Part shown: piece after piece, positions 12,876 to 23,444 of the stretch
Layout: every line of letters starts with the position of its first letter
Numbering within the stretch: the stretch's first letter is position 1
Program-made: the position numbers and the translations under genes
The notes under the pieces: generated by a model
Databases searched by the model: none
Seen by the model: the letters and a program-made list of their open reading frames with translations, nothing else
Told to the model about the DNA's origin: nothing
Assembly: GCA_026168455.1 (NCBI GenBank)
Contig: CM047427.1
Location: 60,093,249 to 60,157,248, forward strand
Source of the DNA: Theocolax elegans
Lineage: Eukaryota; Arthropoda; Insecta; Hymenoptera; Cerocephalidae
Reading direction: 5' to 3'
Length of the DNA stretch: 64,000 nt

Positions 12876-13860
12876 TTAAGCTTTTAACAACAGTTTACTT
12901 AGTTTTACGCTTTCTATCTCATTTGCCATTTCACTAACAAGGGGAGTACTTGACCTCCGGGAAACGAATCCTATCCTAACTTTGGTATGTCTTTTATAAT
13001 ATAAAAATGTGAAGAACGCCAAGTTATCTCTTGCCAATGGCCACTTTTACGGGAGTTATTCGACATCTAATAATAATATCAATAAAAATTACTTCCACTT
13101 TAATCGCTTACAACTCGGAAACAAATAGAGATAGGTACTCAAACCAAAAACCAGAAGAAAGTTGAGTTCAAGTAGATATGGTTTGAAAAAAGAAGCTTAA
13201 ATTGCTTTCTTTGGAGCAAAGTTATGAAGAAAATAAGAAATTGAAGAAATTTTAACCAAAATGTAATATTAGGATAAGATCCGTATCCCGGAGGTCAAGT
13301 ACTCCCCTTGTAAGTAAACGTTTGCTCTCGCTGAACACTTCTGACAAGAAAGGCTTTTTGTTCTTCTTAATTTCAGAAAGTTCTAAATCTGATTTGTTCA
13401 TAGTTTCGACCGTTGAGTTTAGCTTAGAAGAAGTCACAACCTTAACTAAAGGTAACTCAGCAGATTTTAGCAATTTCAAATGTTTAGAAGTATTACTCTC
13501 TCCTACTTCTTGAATATCTGCTTGCTCTCCGTTCAGCAGTTCAGCACAGTCAGCGAGGTTTATATCCTTTTTGATAAGCAAAACCCGGTGTCTTGCACCG
13601 TTATATTGTCGCTGCCTAGACCCTGTCTGTTTGTTTGCCGAAGGTTCTCTCGCATTAATGATATATTGTGCGCCGACAAATTTTTTAGACTTCTGTGATT
13701 ACTGACGTTGAGCAGTGACGGGAGTACCATATTCATTAGCTACTTCGCAATCACTTACAGACTAGCTAAAAGAATGTTTTTTGTTCTTATTCTTCTTCCT
13801 AGTCGATGGTAAACATGGCTAAGGAACTGACTCTTCTTATTTTCAGATACAGAGGTCATT
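12876..13860 (-). pseudogene. Decayed gene of unknown family, split by a CAAGG transposon
   Basis: Read on the minus strand, an open frame runs from about 13698 to 13314 through KKFVGAQYIINAREPS and LLIKKDINLADCAELLNGE. The transposon at 12938-13310 then interrupts it. Removing the element and one TAA duplication continues the same frame through SEMANEIESVKLSKLLLKA to a TAA stop at 12878-12876. Upstream, in the same frame, I see stops at 13701-13699, 13764-13762 and 13821-13819. An ATG-led frame in another phase starts near 13860, so a frameshift is also needed. The protein is rich in Lys/Arg/Glu. I do not recognise the family, and resemblance to small nuclear coactivators of the PNRC type is too weak to use. 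It may instead be an exon of a living gene. Confidence 0.5.
12938..13310. mobile_element. Inverted-repeat transposon, CAAGG family, copy 3 (short)
   Basis: 373 bp with 24-bp perfect inverted ends (CAAGGGGAGTACTTGACCTC and inverse). It is flanked by an exact TAA duplication (12935-12937 and 13311-13313). The internal words ATAATATAAAAATGTG and GAAACGAATC correspond to those of copies 1 and 2. It has inserted into the reading frame described at 12876-13860. Confidence 0.85.
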
Positions 13861-15577
13861 TTTCCCGAAATTTTGAACGTTTATTATTTTGTTATTAAGA
13901 GTTAAGTTAAGATTATAAAGAACGGTATAATTTATGAGATTTGGATATAGAAATTTTTTAACCACATATTTAACTGTTCTTTATAGCCTGAAATTAACTG
14001 TTAATAACAAAATAACAAAATGGCTCAATGGTAAAGAACTAGTCAGTGTCAGGATCTGAAGATTAAATATTTAATCCCGCGGTAAGCAAATATTTTTTTT
14101 TATTTTTTTTAATTTATGAACTATACCCAACCTATTAGCAATAATTCACACATAGCTGTTTGGTGACATATTCGTAATACATTGCCAATTTCCGCGGCAA
14201 TATATTGATAATATGTCTGTAATAACTATTGTCCATTGCTAGTCGCAAACTGAACCTTTTCGGGCAATTCGGAATCGACGATTTATCAGTATAGTGAGTC
14301 ACTTTTTAAGTGATAACACCCCCTAGTAAGCTCAAAAATCAAGGTTTGAAAGCGTTTTAGAGATATTTGTGATTCTTAAAAATATTTTCGATTTTCTAAA
14401 ATTTCTCACGTGAGAAATGTTTAAAAATCGAAAATATGTCTGAAACGCTTTGAAACCTTGATTTTTTAACTTACATGGGACAGGGTTGCCAGGAAGACGT
14501 ATACTTTCTTTGTTGCATTCGCACAGTATGACTTCATTTATATAAGATAGTAGAGGACAGTAAAACCCTGAATGGTAAATCTGCTGAAGGGCGTTAACAC
14601 TTGAAAAGTGACTCAACATACTAACAAATTCATTTCTTATTACTTGGAAAGTATAAGCAGAGTTCGAAGTGCAAAATCACGTGAGATTCTGACATGAGTA
14701 TAAAGTTTAATATGTAAAAGTAATATTATATTAGACTATGCATTTATTTCCTTGCAACGACGTCGCAGATCGTCGCAGACGTCATGGACACACTTTTGCG
14801 AACTAATCATATATCAATGCAATTTAATTTAAGAAATTAATCATAGTAAAAAATTAATTATTGATTATAAATGTAAATTTTAAAATAATTTAGAATTTTA
14901 CATCAATCATATTTAAAATTCATGGTATTTATTTTATTCTATACTGTTTTCCAAGAGGTTTGTATGCTTTTATTTTTTCTATTTTTTCTGAAAAATATTT
15001 ATAAGATAATGTTAAAAGAAATTAAACAAATCCTGTTTTTGCAATCCTTTCAATGGTTATCTATTATTACAAGTCTTACCACTTTAATGTTATTTAATTT
15101 TCATCTGGAATGTGTATTATATTAGTAAATTTTAATGACAAAAAACTAATATAATTAAATAAGTTCACTATCGAAGTTGCCTTGACTCGTCGTCCAGTGC
15201 GCCAAGAATTGTAGGTAAGATATAGCTGCATTCGAAATTCGACGAATCGCTTTGGGCGTTTTTTCCTTAATGATGCAAATTGTCAGAGAAATAAGTTAAT
15301 CTATATATGTACTTATGATGAATTTTGATAAATATTTTCTAATCATGCAAGTAAGTAGACGTATAAATGCATTGTTCGTAAACTATTAAAGATTTTACCT
15401 TATTTCTCAAACATACGTCAATTGAATATAGGTACCTTAATAATAATCTTCAAAATTAGAAAAACTTTTAAAAAAATAATAATTTTGCATCATTATTAAA
15501 TGATTTTTTTACAACATTGATGATCTAGGTGATCGTAGTATATTTAGCATTGGTCAAAAAACTCTTCAGTCGAAAAA
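13861..15577. other. Intergenic, repeat-bearing, upstream of the calcineurin-like gene
   Basis: Apart from the palindromic element at 14294-14615, this stretch is AT-rich. An inverted pair around TTATTTTGTTATTAA and TTAATAACAAAATAA (13880-14025) suggests another worn foldback element. The open frame at 14922-15125 is low-complexity hydrophobic and unsupported. The segment 15170-15260 is a little richer in GC and could belong to the promoter of the gene starting at 15578. Confidence 0.35.
14294..14615. mobile_element. MITE with GAGTCACTTTT ends and a central palindrome
   Basis: Left end GTGAGTCACTTTTTAAGTGA; right end, inverted, GTTGAGTCACTTTTCAAGTG. Inside, 14330-14475 forms a long stem (ATCAAGGTTT...AAACCTTGAT) centred on TTTCTCACGTGAGAAA. 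About 322 bp with no coding content. The target duplication is not clear. Confidence 0.6.
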
Positions 15578-18500
15578 ATGATAAATCTATCGAGCAAAAA
15601 GAAATCATCGGACGTTGTTAAACTTAAACACCGTGATTCAGTAATGCTCGCAAAAAAAGATCTTGACGAAACTGTTGGATTATCTGAGGAGTCGGGTAGT
15701 TTAGAGAAAATAAATAATGTAACGAAGAAATTATCAAAAACATCTTTATCGTTTAGCAAGCAAAGTACGACCGATCGCGTGAAGGAATGTAAAGTTTCTC
15801 TTTGATTTTCACTTAACAAGAAAACATTTTTGTAGAGTATTATATGTATAATTTACTTATTAGATGTACCAGAGCCTATAAAACAAAAACTCGGCTTGTC
15901 GGATATATTTGATGCGAGCACTGGACTACCTTGTCTAGAATGTATAAAGCTACATTTATTGGGTGAGGGTAGGCTCACGGAATCTGCTGCTCTTTGGATT
16001 ATCAACGAAGGCGCTAACATATTGAAGAAAGAAAAAAATTTAATCAAGGTCGACCAGCCTGTTACAAGTAATTATATTATTTTTTTTATTTACATAGACA
16101 GATTTTGAATACTAATTTTACCTGTAGTGAATATCAAAACGTTGATAAAACGTTTTTTTCACTATCGTTTAACCAAAAAATGTCGAAGAAACGTTTTGCA
16201 CACCAGGATAAATAATACACTGAGAAAAATTTGCTAGTACACTGAGAGAAAGGAATATTTGAGTCAATTGACGTTTCTTAACAGTTAAGATCTGAAGACT
16301 TAAATATGAGCAATTGAATATTTCTTTGCAGTTAAGTATTATTTGAGGCAGTTCTTAACAGTTAAACTTTCATTCATTTCTATTTTGTGTTCAAAATTAC
16401 AAGAGTCAAATATTAACTGTTAATGCCTGAGATGTAATTATTAATACACATTATTTAGTTACTAATTTGATATAATTTTATTTATGTATAATTTTCTTTT
16501 GTACAATAATATTTATGTACATAATATGCACATTGAGTTAACAGGGTGCTATAGTCAATATTTATCCTCCCTACCTTATCGGCAATCGCGATTATTAGTA
16601 ATAAATTTGTAAATAAAACAGTATGTGAAAAAGTTAGGCGCCTTCATTTATTGATAATATAACTGTGTGCCGAAATTTAGATTAAAATTATATTGCGTTT
16701 TTGAGAAAAGTCTTACCAAAAATGTGAACCTAACCTCAACAAGGTGAAAAAATTTGATATTTTTGGTAAGACTTTTCTCGAAAACGCAATAATATTTTAA
16801 TTTAAAATTCAGCACACAGTTAGATTGTTAATAAACGAAGGCGCCTCTTCTCTTATTTTTTCACATACTGTTCTACTTTTTTATTAATTAATCATCAAAA
16901 ATTGAGTATGGAACCCCCTTATTAAATATTATCGTAACGTTTTATATACAAGATTGCATTCATCAACTATTAAGAATTATTTCTTTACAAAAGAAAGTTC
17001 TAAAATTATCTAAAATCTTAATAGTTAAGAACTTTGTGTTAATATCAAAGATATATATGTTTTGTTACAAGTCAATGTAAATTTTTAGTAACAAATGCAC
17101 AATTTCTTTCTCACAAATATTCCTTTCTCTCAGTGTATAAATTACTATTTTAATGGTAAAAAGAAGACAGACTTACACTATTGAAAACATTGCTATTAAT
17201 AATAGTAAAAATTGTTACCATTGAGAAAAAGTTACTATTAATAATGGTAATTTTTACGATTATTATGGCAATTGTGTAGATTACTGTTTGAATTTTTAAA
17301 AACGGGAGATTAATATTTTTGCCAACAGTTTGCGGTGACATACATGGTCAATTCTACGATTTAATGACGATATTTAAAACAGGTGGATCTTTTGAAGATA
17401 CCAATTATTTGTTCTTAGGAGATTACGTTGATCGAGGATACTTCAGTATCGAGGTAAAATTAAATAATAATATTTAATAATATAGATAGCTAATGATCGC
17501 TTTTTCTATCTCAGTGTGTGTTGTATATGTGGGCCTTAAAAATTTGCCACCCATATACAATTTTCTTTTTACGAGGAAATCATGAATGTAGGCATATCAC
17601 TAATTATTTCACTTTCAAAAATGAATGTGAGTCGCATCATTGTTTATATTTACTTTTATTTTATCTTGCAACAAAGATTCAATATTTTCTCTTTTTTTAG
17701 GTAAAATTAAGTATTCCATAAAAATTTACAATGCTTGTATGGAAGCTTTCGATTGTTTGCCGCTTGCGGCAATTGTCAATCATAAATTATTTTGTGTTCA
17801 TGGTGGACTATCTCCTGAACTCTATACCTTGGAGGATATAAACAATGTAAACATTTATAATAGTATTAATTTTCATACTTGAATAAATTATGTAAACAGA
17901 AATATTAGTTATCGTTTGAAATATCTAAATTCAAACAACAGACATATTTTATAACAAAGTAGGGTGCGTATGAGTCTTGTTACATTACAGGAAAATTCCG
18001 CAAATTTACTTGAGTACAGATCGTAGATTTTTTTTTCAATATTTTGGGTACAATATTTATTTACACTTACTGTAAATTACTTTATTACGAGTCGAAAATT
18101 ACTATTACAAATATTTAACAGATGTAACATATATATATATATATAATAAAACAAAGTATTTTCTTTTCATAGATCAATCGCTTTCGAGAACTACCATCAA
18201 GTGGATTATTTTGTGATATACTATGGTCAGATCCAAACAAAAACTATGGATTTGAAGAACATGATTACGACTATCAGCACAACGCTGCACGTGGATGCTC
18301 GTTTACATTCAGGTAATTGTTTTTTTTAAACACATGTAAGAATATTTTTTTAAATTTAGGCACATATATAGTGTATGTAAAACTGATTGATTTTCTTTCT
18401 TTTAGTTACAAAGCGTGTTGCGATTTTTTAAAGAAAAATAATTTGCTAGGAGTCATAAGGGCTCATCAAGCTCAAGATGACGGTTTTCAACTATATAGAA

Positions 18501-19569
18501 GTTACAAAGCCGGATTCCCATCCCTAATTACAATTTTTAGTGCTCCAAATTATTGCGACATTAAAAACAATAATGTAAAAATCTCTTTACTTTTATAAGC
18601 AAGTAATATTCGTTAATATTATAATAAGTAAAAATAATAATAAGGATATACCATTACAGGGAGCAATATTAAGATATGAAAATGGTTTGTTACACATTTT
18701 TCCATTTCGATGCAAACCACATCCATACTGGCTTCCAAATTTAAAGGACGTTTTCAATTGGACATTGCCATACGTTGGTGAACAAGGTAATATTTTCTCT
18801 TTTTCTTGGTTTTATCTTAATGGGATATCGAGATCAAATTATAAGGATCTGCACCTTTCAATCCAAAATTGTATTTAACATATAAAATTAAAAATCTGTT
18901 TAAAAGATAAATAAGTGAGAGCACAATTGACTCTTTTTAAAAAAAATGTATATGATTTATAAAATATTTGTAACACTAATTAAACAAATGTTTGGTCCAT
19001 ATATAATTTTGAGTAAAAAAGATATAAACTTCAAATAAAGGATGTTTCTAAAAATTAATATATACTTATATATATATAAGAAATTTACTATTTTCTCAGT
19101 CCGACAGCCCCTCAAGAGGACACACATTAATATTTATTTTTCTTATGTGTTAGCTACGAATGTTGTGCGCTGCTTATTAAACGTCTGTTCCGACGATGAA
19201 TTGAATAGCGAAGAATCTACAGAAGAAACTGATAGTCTAATAACACGAAAACGTAAATTTAAAATTAATTATTGGTCATTCGTACATGAATAATAGTTTC
19301 AACAATATAATGATATATATTCTTATCGTATTCCACTCTTAGGTAAGCATATAGATTTCGTATTTTGTTTGGTTAAAAAACAAGTACCATATATCTTATC
19401 GCTTGGTAATTTCAGAAAAGGAAGCGAAGCCGTACTTAAATTGGAAGGATTGACATCCAGTGGTAATCTTCCATATGGTGAACTTTCTGGTTGTAATAAA
19501 ACATCATTGAAAACGGTGCTCCACAGAAGAAAACTTAATGGAAATAATTGCTTATATAATAATAAATAA
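15578..19569 (+). CDS. Divergent calcineurin A (PP2B catalytic subunit) paralogue
   Basis: Ten exons: 15578-15788, 15864-16067, 17329-17453, 17515-17626, 17701-17846, 18173-18312, 18406-18574, 18660-18786, 19154-19252, 19343-19569. They join to 519 codons with GT-AG junctions. The metallophosphatase core is complete: [29 protein letters not shown], a RAHQAQD metal histidine and SAPNYC. The calcineurin-B-binding helix region aligns without gaps ([10 protein letters not shown], then [10 protein letters not shown]). After it, the calmodulin-binding segment is poorly kept (RKRKHIDFVF...), followed by a good match to [13 protein letters not shown]. The protein then ends (..LYNNK) where family members continue into the autoinhibitory domain. 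The N-terminus carries about 55 extra basic/serine-rich residues before STTDRV. Intron 2 hosts nested transposons. The family dephosphorylates Ser/Thr in response to Ca2+; reduced Ca2+ gating here is inference. The exon 9/10 junction is the least certain. Confidence 0.88.
16240..17135. mobile_element. TA-flanked inverted-repeat transposon (Tc1/mariner-like ends), non-autonomous
   Basis: The ends are CACTGAGAGAAAGGAATATTTG and its inverse (17113-17135), flanked by TA on both sides (16238-16239 and 17136-17137). Those features fit Tc1/mariner-type insertion. No transposase frame is visible. It lies in intron 2 of the calcineurin-like gene and is itself interrupted by the TTAA MITE at 16542-16921. 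A second, partial CACTGAG-type end sits just left, at 16217. Confidence 0.7.
16542..16921. mobile_element. TTAA-flanked MITE, CAGGGTGC family, copy 1 (nested)
   Basis: 380 bp flanked by TTAA (16538-16541 and 16922-16925). The ends resemble CAGGGTGCTATAGTCAAT inverted against ATTGAGTATGGAACCCC. Large inverted arms contain GTCTTACCAAAAATGTGAAC-like and CGAGAAAAGTCTTACC words. A second copy lies at 35965-36357. TTAA targeting is shared by the piggyBac and Kolobok superfamilies. Confidence 0.75.
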
Positions 19570-22500
19570 CTAGTAGAAATCGTAGAAATATAACTAGTAG
19601 AAATATTCCATTTAATGGGTAATAAATATATATTCTAAATAGAATGGTCGAAAAATGGGTGAAAAGTAGGCAAAAAATGTGCCCATTTTTATCCTCTCGG
19701 TGAAACGCTTTTTCTCCCCATTTTTAACCATTAAAGAGACTAAAATATAATTTCTATTCTTGTTTGAGCCAATTTTTAACTTATAATCATAGATTAAATT
19801 TGAGTCTAGTTATGTGCTATTAAATGTCTAATAAAAATGGACAAGTGAAAAATATAATAAAATCACATTTATTTTCGTAAATACTGGAATTATAACAGAA
19901 ATTAGTTGTAAATCAGACGAAATCGTTAAAAACCCATCCGAAACTATAGAAAATTTTGAAATTTACTGTTACAGGAAAGCTGGAAATATTATTCGAATGT
20001 TTTAAGGTTATGGTCATTCTATTAAATGTTAAAAAAATGGGTGAAAAAGCGTTTCATCATAAGGTATTTAATACCAATGTTTAATTCCTAGTTCTTAGAT
20101 TCAAATTTCTATGCAATTATAACTGAAATATAATATATATTAACTGATTAATCATTTAATAATATCATACAAATAAGTCTGATTTTGGGCTGTGAATAAT
20201 AGTTATTAATTGTTTATATCTGTTTCTTTTAATATAATCAACTATTTACATTAACTATTTATTTTTGTTAACAATTAATACTTTTGTTAAAAACTGACTA
20301 TAATGCTTAATGCATTTTTTAATAGATTTTTCTGAACTTGATTATTTATATATAAATTACATATACGGTTTGAATAAGAAATATCTATTTAGTTTATTTT
20401 ATAATCTATCATCTATCATTAACAATTATTAACAGGAAGTAGCTATGAAATACAGATATATTCTGAATGTAACTATTATTGATTTTGAGTCTTATTTATT
20501 TTGAGTCGAGAATTCGGATGTGTAATTTAATTTGAATTATTATATTATATACGGCTTGTTTGCAAATTGAAAAAACACACGATGTTTATGGAGGTGAAAA
20601 TAAGAGATGCAATAAATGAAAAAAGCCTCCAAAAAGGAATTTACAAAAAAACTCAACGCAATCAACACACAGTAATACCCTGCGTTGTCAAATCAATTGA
20701 ATGATATAATCCACGGTCCACCAATTAAAGATGAATTTAAACTACTTATTTAAGTGTATTAATATATTATATATTTATGTATTTTATCACACGTGCAAAT
20801 ATACTCAATTCTAATTATATTTATTAGTTTGTTTATTTATTATTAAAAAAATAAGCATATTAAATTCGTATTAAAAATATTCCATATACGGATCAAGCCT
20901 GCACTGAAATAAAACTTTATTGAATAATCGAAAACAAATTAATTTACTTGCTTGAAACTAGGACATATAATTATAAAGATTTTACTACGTTTTTGATTAT
21001 TCTTATTATTACTATGATTCTTGAATTTCAATACACGTATATATACGACATTGTATATAGAGTACGAGGTTAAAGAAAAAAAATAATCCTTTTACCACAT
21101 TTTTACTTTAACTACTAGTTTCGTAATTTTCTCTTTTTTTGAAAATTGAATCAATTAACTAATAATTATATGTATTTTCATCGAAATTTCGCGTAATTTT
21201 TATTCACATTTTTTCAAGACATTTTAGTCAAATTGACATGCATACATACTTGATAAATAAGATGATCGAATTCTTGCTAAATGATCTATTTAATTTAGAA
21301 TTAAAATTATATAATGTTCGTTAATTAAAACATAAATATATGATAAAACATTTTTGAAAGACAGGGAACATTTTTGAATAATTATATAATATAATATTTA
21401 ATTTTATCTCATTAGGAATAAGTAATTTAATTATATATGTTGACTATCCCATGCATATATTCCTTGTACTACTATTTTATATAATACAGTACTTTAGCAA
21501 CCCGAAAAGTTAAACGTGTTGTTTATTTAAATTAATTAAAAAGTTTATGTTTAAAAATAAAACAAGTAGATTTGAATTATATTGAAAATTCACGGTGAAA
21601 GGGTTTGGCAAATGCGTATAAAATAAAACGTTTCAAAGATTCGGTCAAATTAAACATTTTTGGGCAGTATTGTGACAATTCACAATCTCCTTCTTGGGTT
21701 CGTAAATGTAAAACCATACAAGGCGATAATAGGATGTATACCTAGAAAAATATAACATTTGAAATTTATTTTAAAACGTTATAAAAATAAATTATTGTTA
21801 AATGTTGAGATTAGAATCTCGCGTAATCTTTCGTAAGTATGAGATGCGCGGCTAGTCTTATATTCGACTAACTCGCTATATAGGTACGTATTTATTACTC
21901 GGCTGATTTATGTATACATTTATTATATATAACGAGAATCCATTGATAAGAATACGTGAATCTCGTTTTCTTTTTCTTGCTTTCTTGAAAATCGTAGGAT
22001 GAAAATATTTTACTCATATACCACTACGAATTGTTACCTATTTAATTTGAGTATTTCGGAAATAATATTAAGTACTCGTCGCTGGTGTTTCCTTTAAAAT
22101 TTTTTCAAGCTGGAGTATCGGATAAGTATATTATTTCATATTGTACTTTTTTAGATTACTGTATTCAAATTACGATGGTTTTAAAAAATATATTTTTGCT
22201 TATTACTATTTATTTACTTGGTGCTCGCTGAAAAGTATTGCTAAATCAATGGTGTAATTACTAAAGAATACGTGAATTTGTAGTAAGTAAATGTTACACA
22301 TAGAAGACACTTATTAAATATGCAATTAAATTTATACTAACTTTTTTTTTTATTTTTTATTTTATTTTTAACGTCGCTCGTTTTACGCTCGATTATTTCG
22401 ATACTTCAACTGGGAATCGAATTATCGAACACTGTCAATCATGAAACGATATATCGAGCACCGAAAAAGAAAATTGTAGAATTTCTATTCTAATAAATTC

Positions 22501-23444
22501 TATAAACCAAAACCCAAATCATTCAATAAAATATATATAGTACAGTGTTATATTTATTGGAATTACATAGACTACGAGATTTGGTATAGTCTCAAAAGTA
22601 AGCACTGATTGGCAAATCATTTTTATGTACGGTCCATTAAAAATGCGTGTTTCTTTTGCTGATTTTGTACATTGCAAATTTGCAACGAGAGAAAGGTTGC
22701 TCGTTACCAGTTGCCGATCGTCATCACCAGTCAATAATCGTTTTGCATTTCGTCACCTTCTCACTACTACTTCTCACCACAAATGGCCTAATTATAAAAA
22801 ATTAAATATTTTACATACTTAACTTCTTCTTTTATTTAATTGATAAAAAATACAATATAATTTAAAAAAAAAGATGTATATAATTTTAGAGACACTTGAA
22901 TAGACATTCAATGTAGTAGTAATACAGAGTAGGTAAAAAGGTAAATTATAATTTTATACTTGTCTATATATGTCAAGTAAATATCATAGTAAGTCTTGTT
23001 TACTTGCAGGCAAGTAGGAGCGAGCCGCATTTTACTCGCGCGAGTCGGAAGTTGGGACGAGTACGCAATATACGCTGGAACGACCTGTAGCCTGTAGGAC
23101 TCTCGCGGGCGGCGGGCCACTGCCAACGGCCCAACAGTGCCAACTGACGAGGGGTGGGGAATTAAGCATCAAAATGTAGATGACACTACTATCGTCGGGA
23201 CGCTGATTGGCTAAACAAATTCTAACGTTATATACAAGCTGTTCGAATTTTGAGAGTTTCAATTTTCGAATGGCGTATACGCGGATTGTGGTTTATGGTA
23301 TGTCAACAACTTTCGTAGAATGATAATGACCACAGGGCACAGGCTACGTTGAAACTGTCAAAGCGGATAATTGAAGATTCTTACCTATTAACCGATATAA
23401 ATCGAGTAGATTTTCAAAACGGCACTTCTTTGGAATCGAACAAA
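19570..23444. other. Intergenic region between the calcineurin-like gene and KIF23
   Basis: Mostly AT-rich with no supported gene. 19699-20061 looks like another MITE: GGTGAAACGCTTTTTCTCCC at left is inverted as GGTGAAAAAGCGTTTCATC at right. Short frames at 22519-22822 on both strands overlap each other and have no family match. From about 23000 the sequence becomes GC-rich (next entry). Confidence 0.4.
23000..23300. promoter_or_regulatory. CpG-rich presumed promoter region of KIF23
   Basis: A GC- and CpG-rich block (for example CTCGCGGGCGGCGGGCC near 23100) in an otherwise AT-rich window, ending about 150-450 bases upstream of the KIF23 start codon at 23445. Position and composition suggest a promoter. 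A minus-strand frame across it has no recognisable product, and divergent transcription is possible. No TATA or Inr pair stands out. Confidence 0.4.

Noticed and set aside
13322..13698. Plus-strand ORFs across the decayed gene
   Set aside because: The minus-strand frame is longer and is the one that heals across the transposon. The plus frames are its shadows.
14021..14110. tRNA-like stretch beginning TGGCTCAATGG and ending in a T run
   Set aside because: The A-box resemblance is fair, but the anticodon and T arms do not fold. Not enough for a tRNA or SINE call.
19369..19569. The calcineurin-like 3' exon as a separate small gene
   Set aside because: Its frame and phase join exactly to exon 9, and [13 protein letters not shown] matches the region after the calmodulin-binding segment of calcineurin A.
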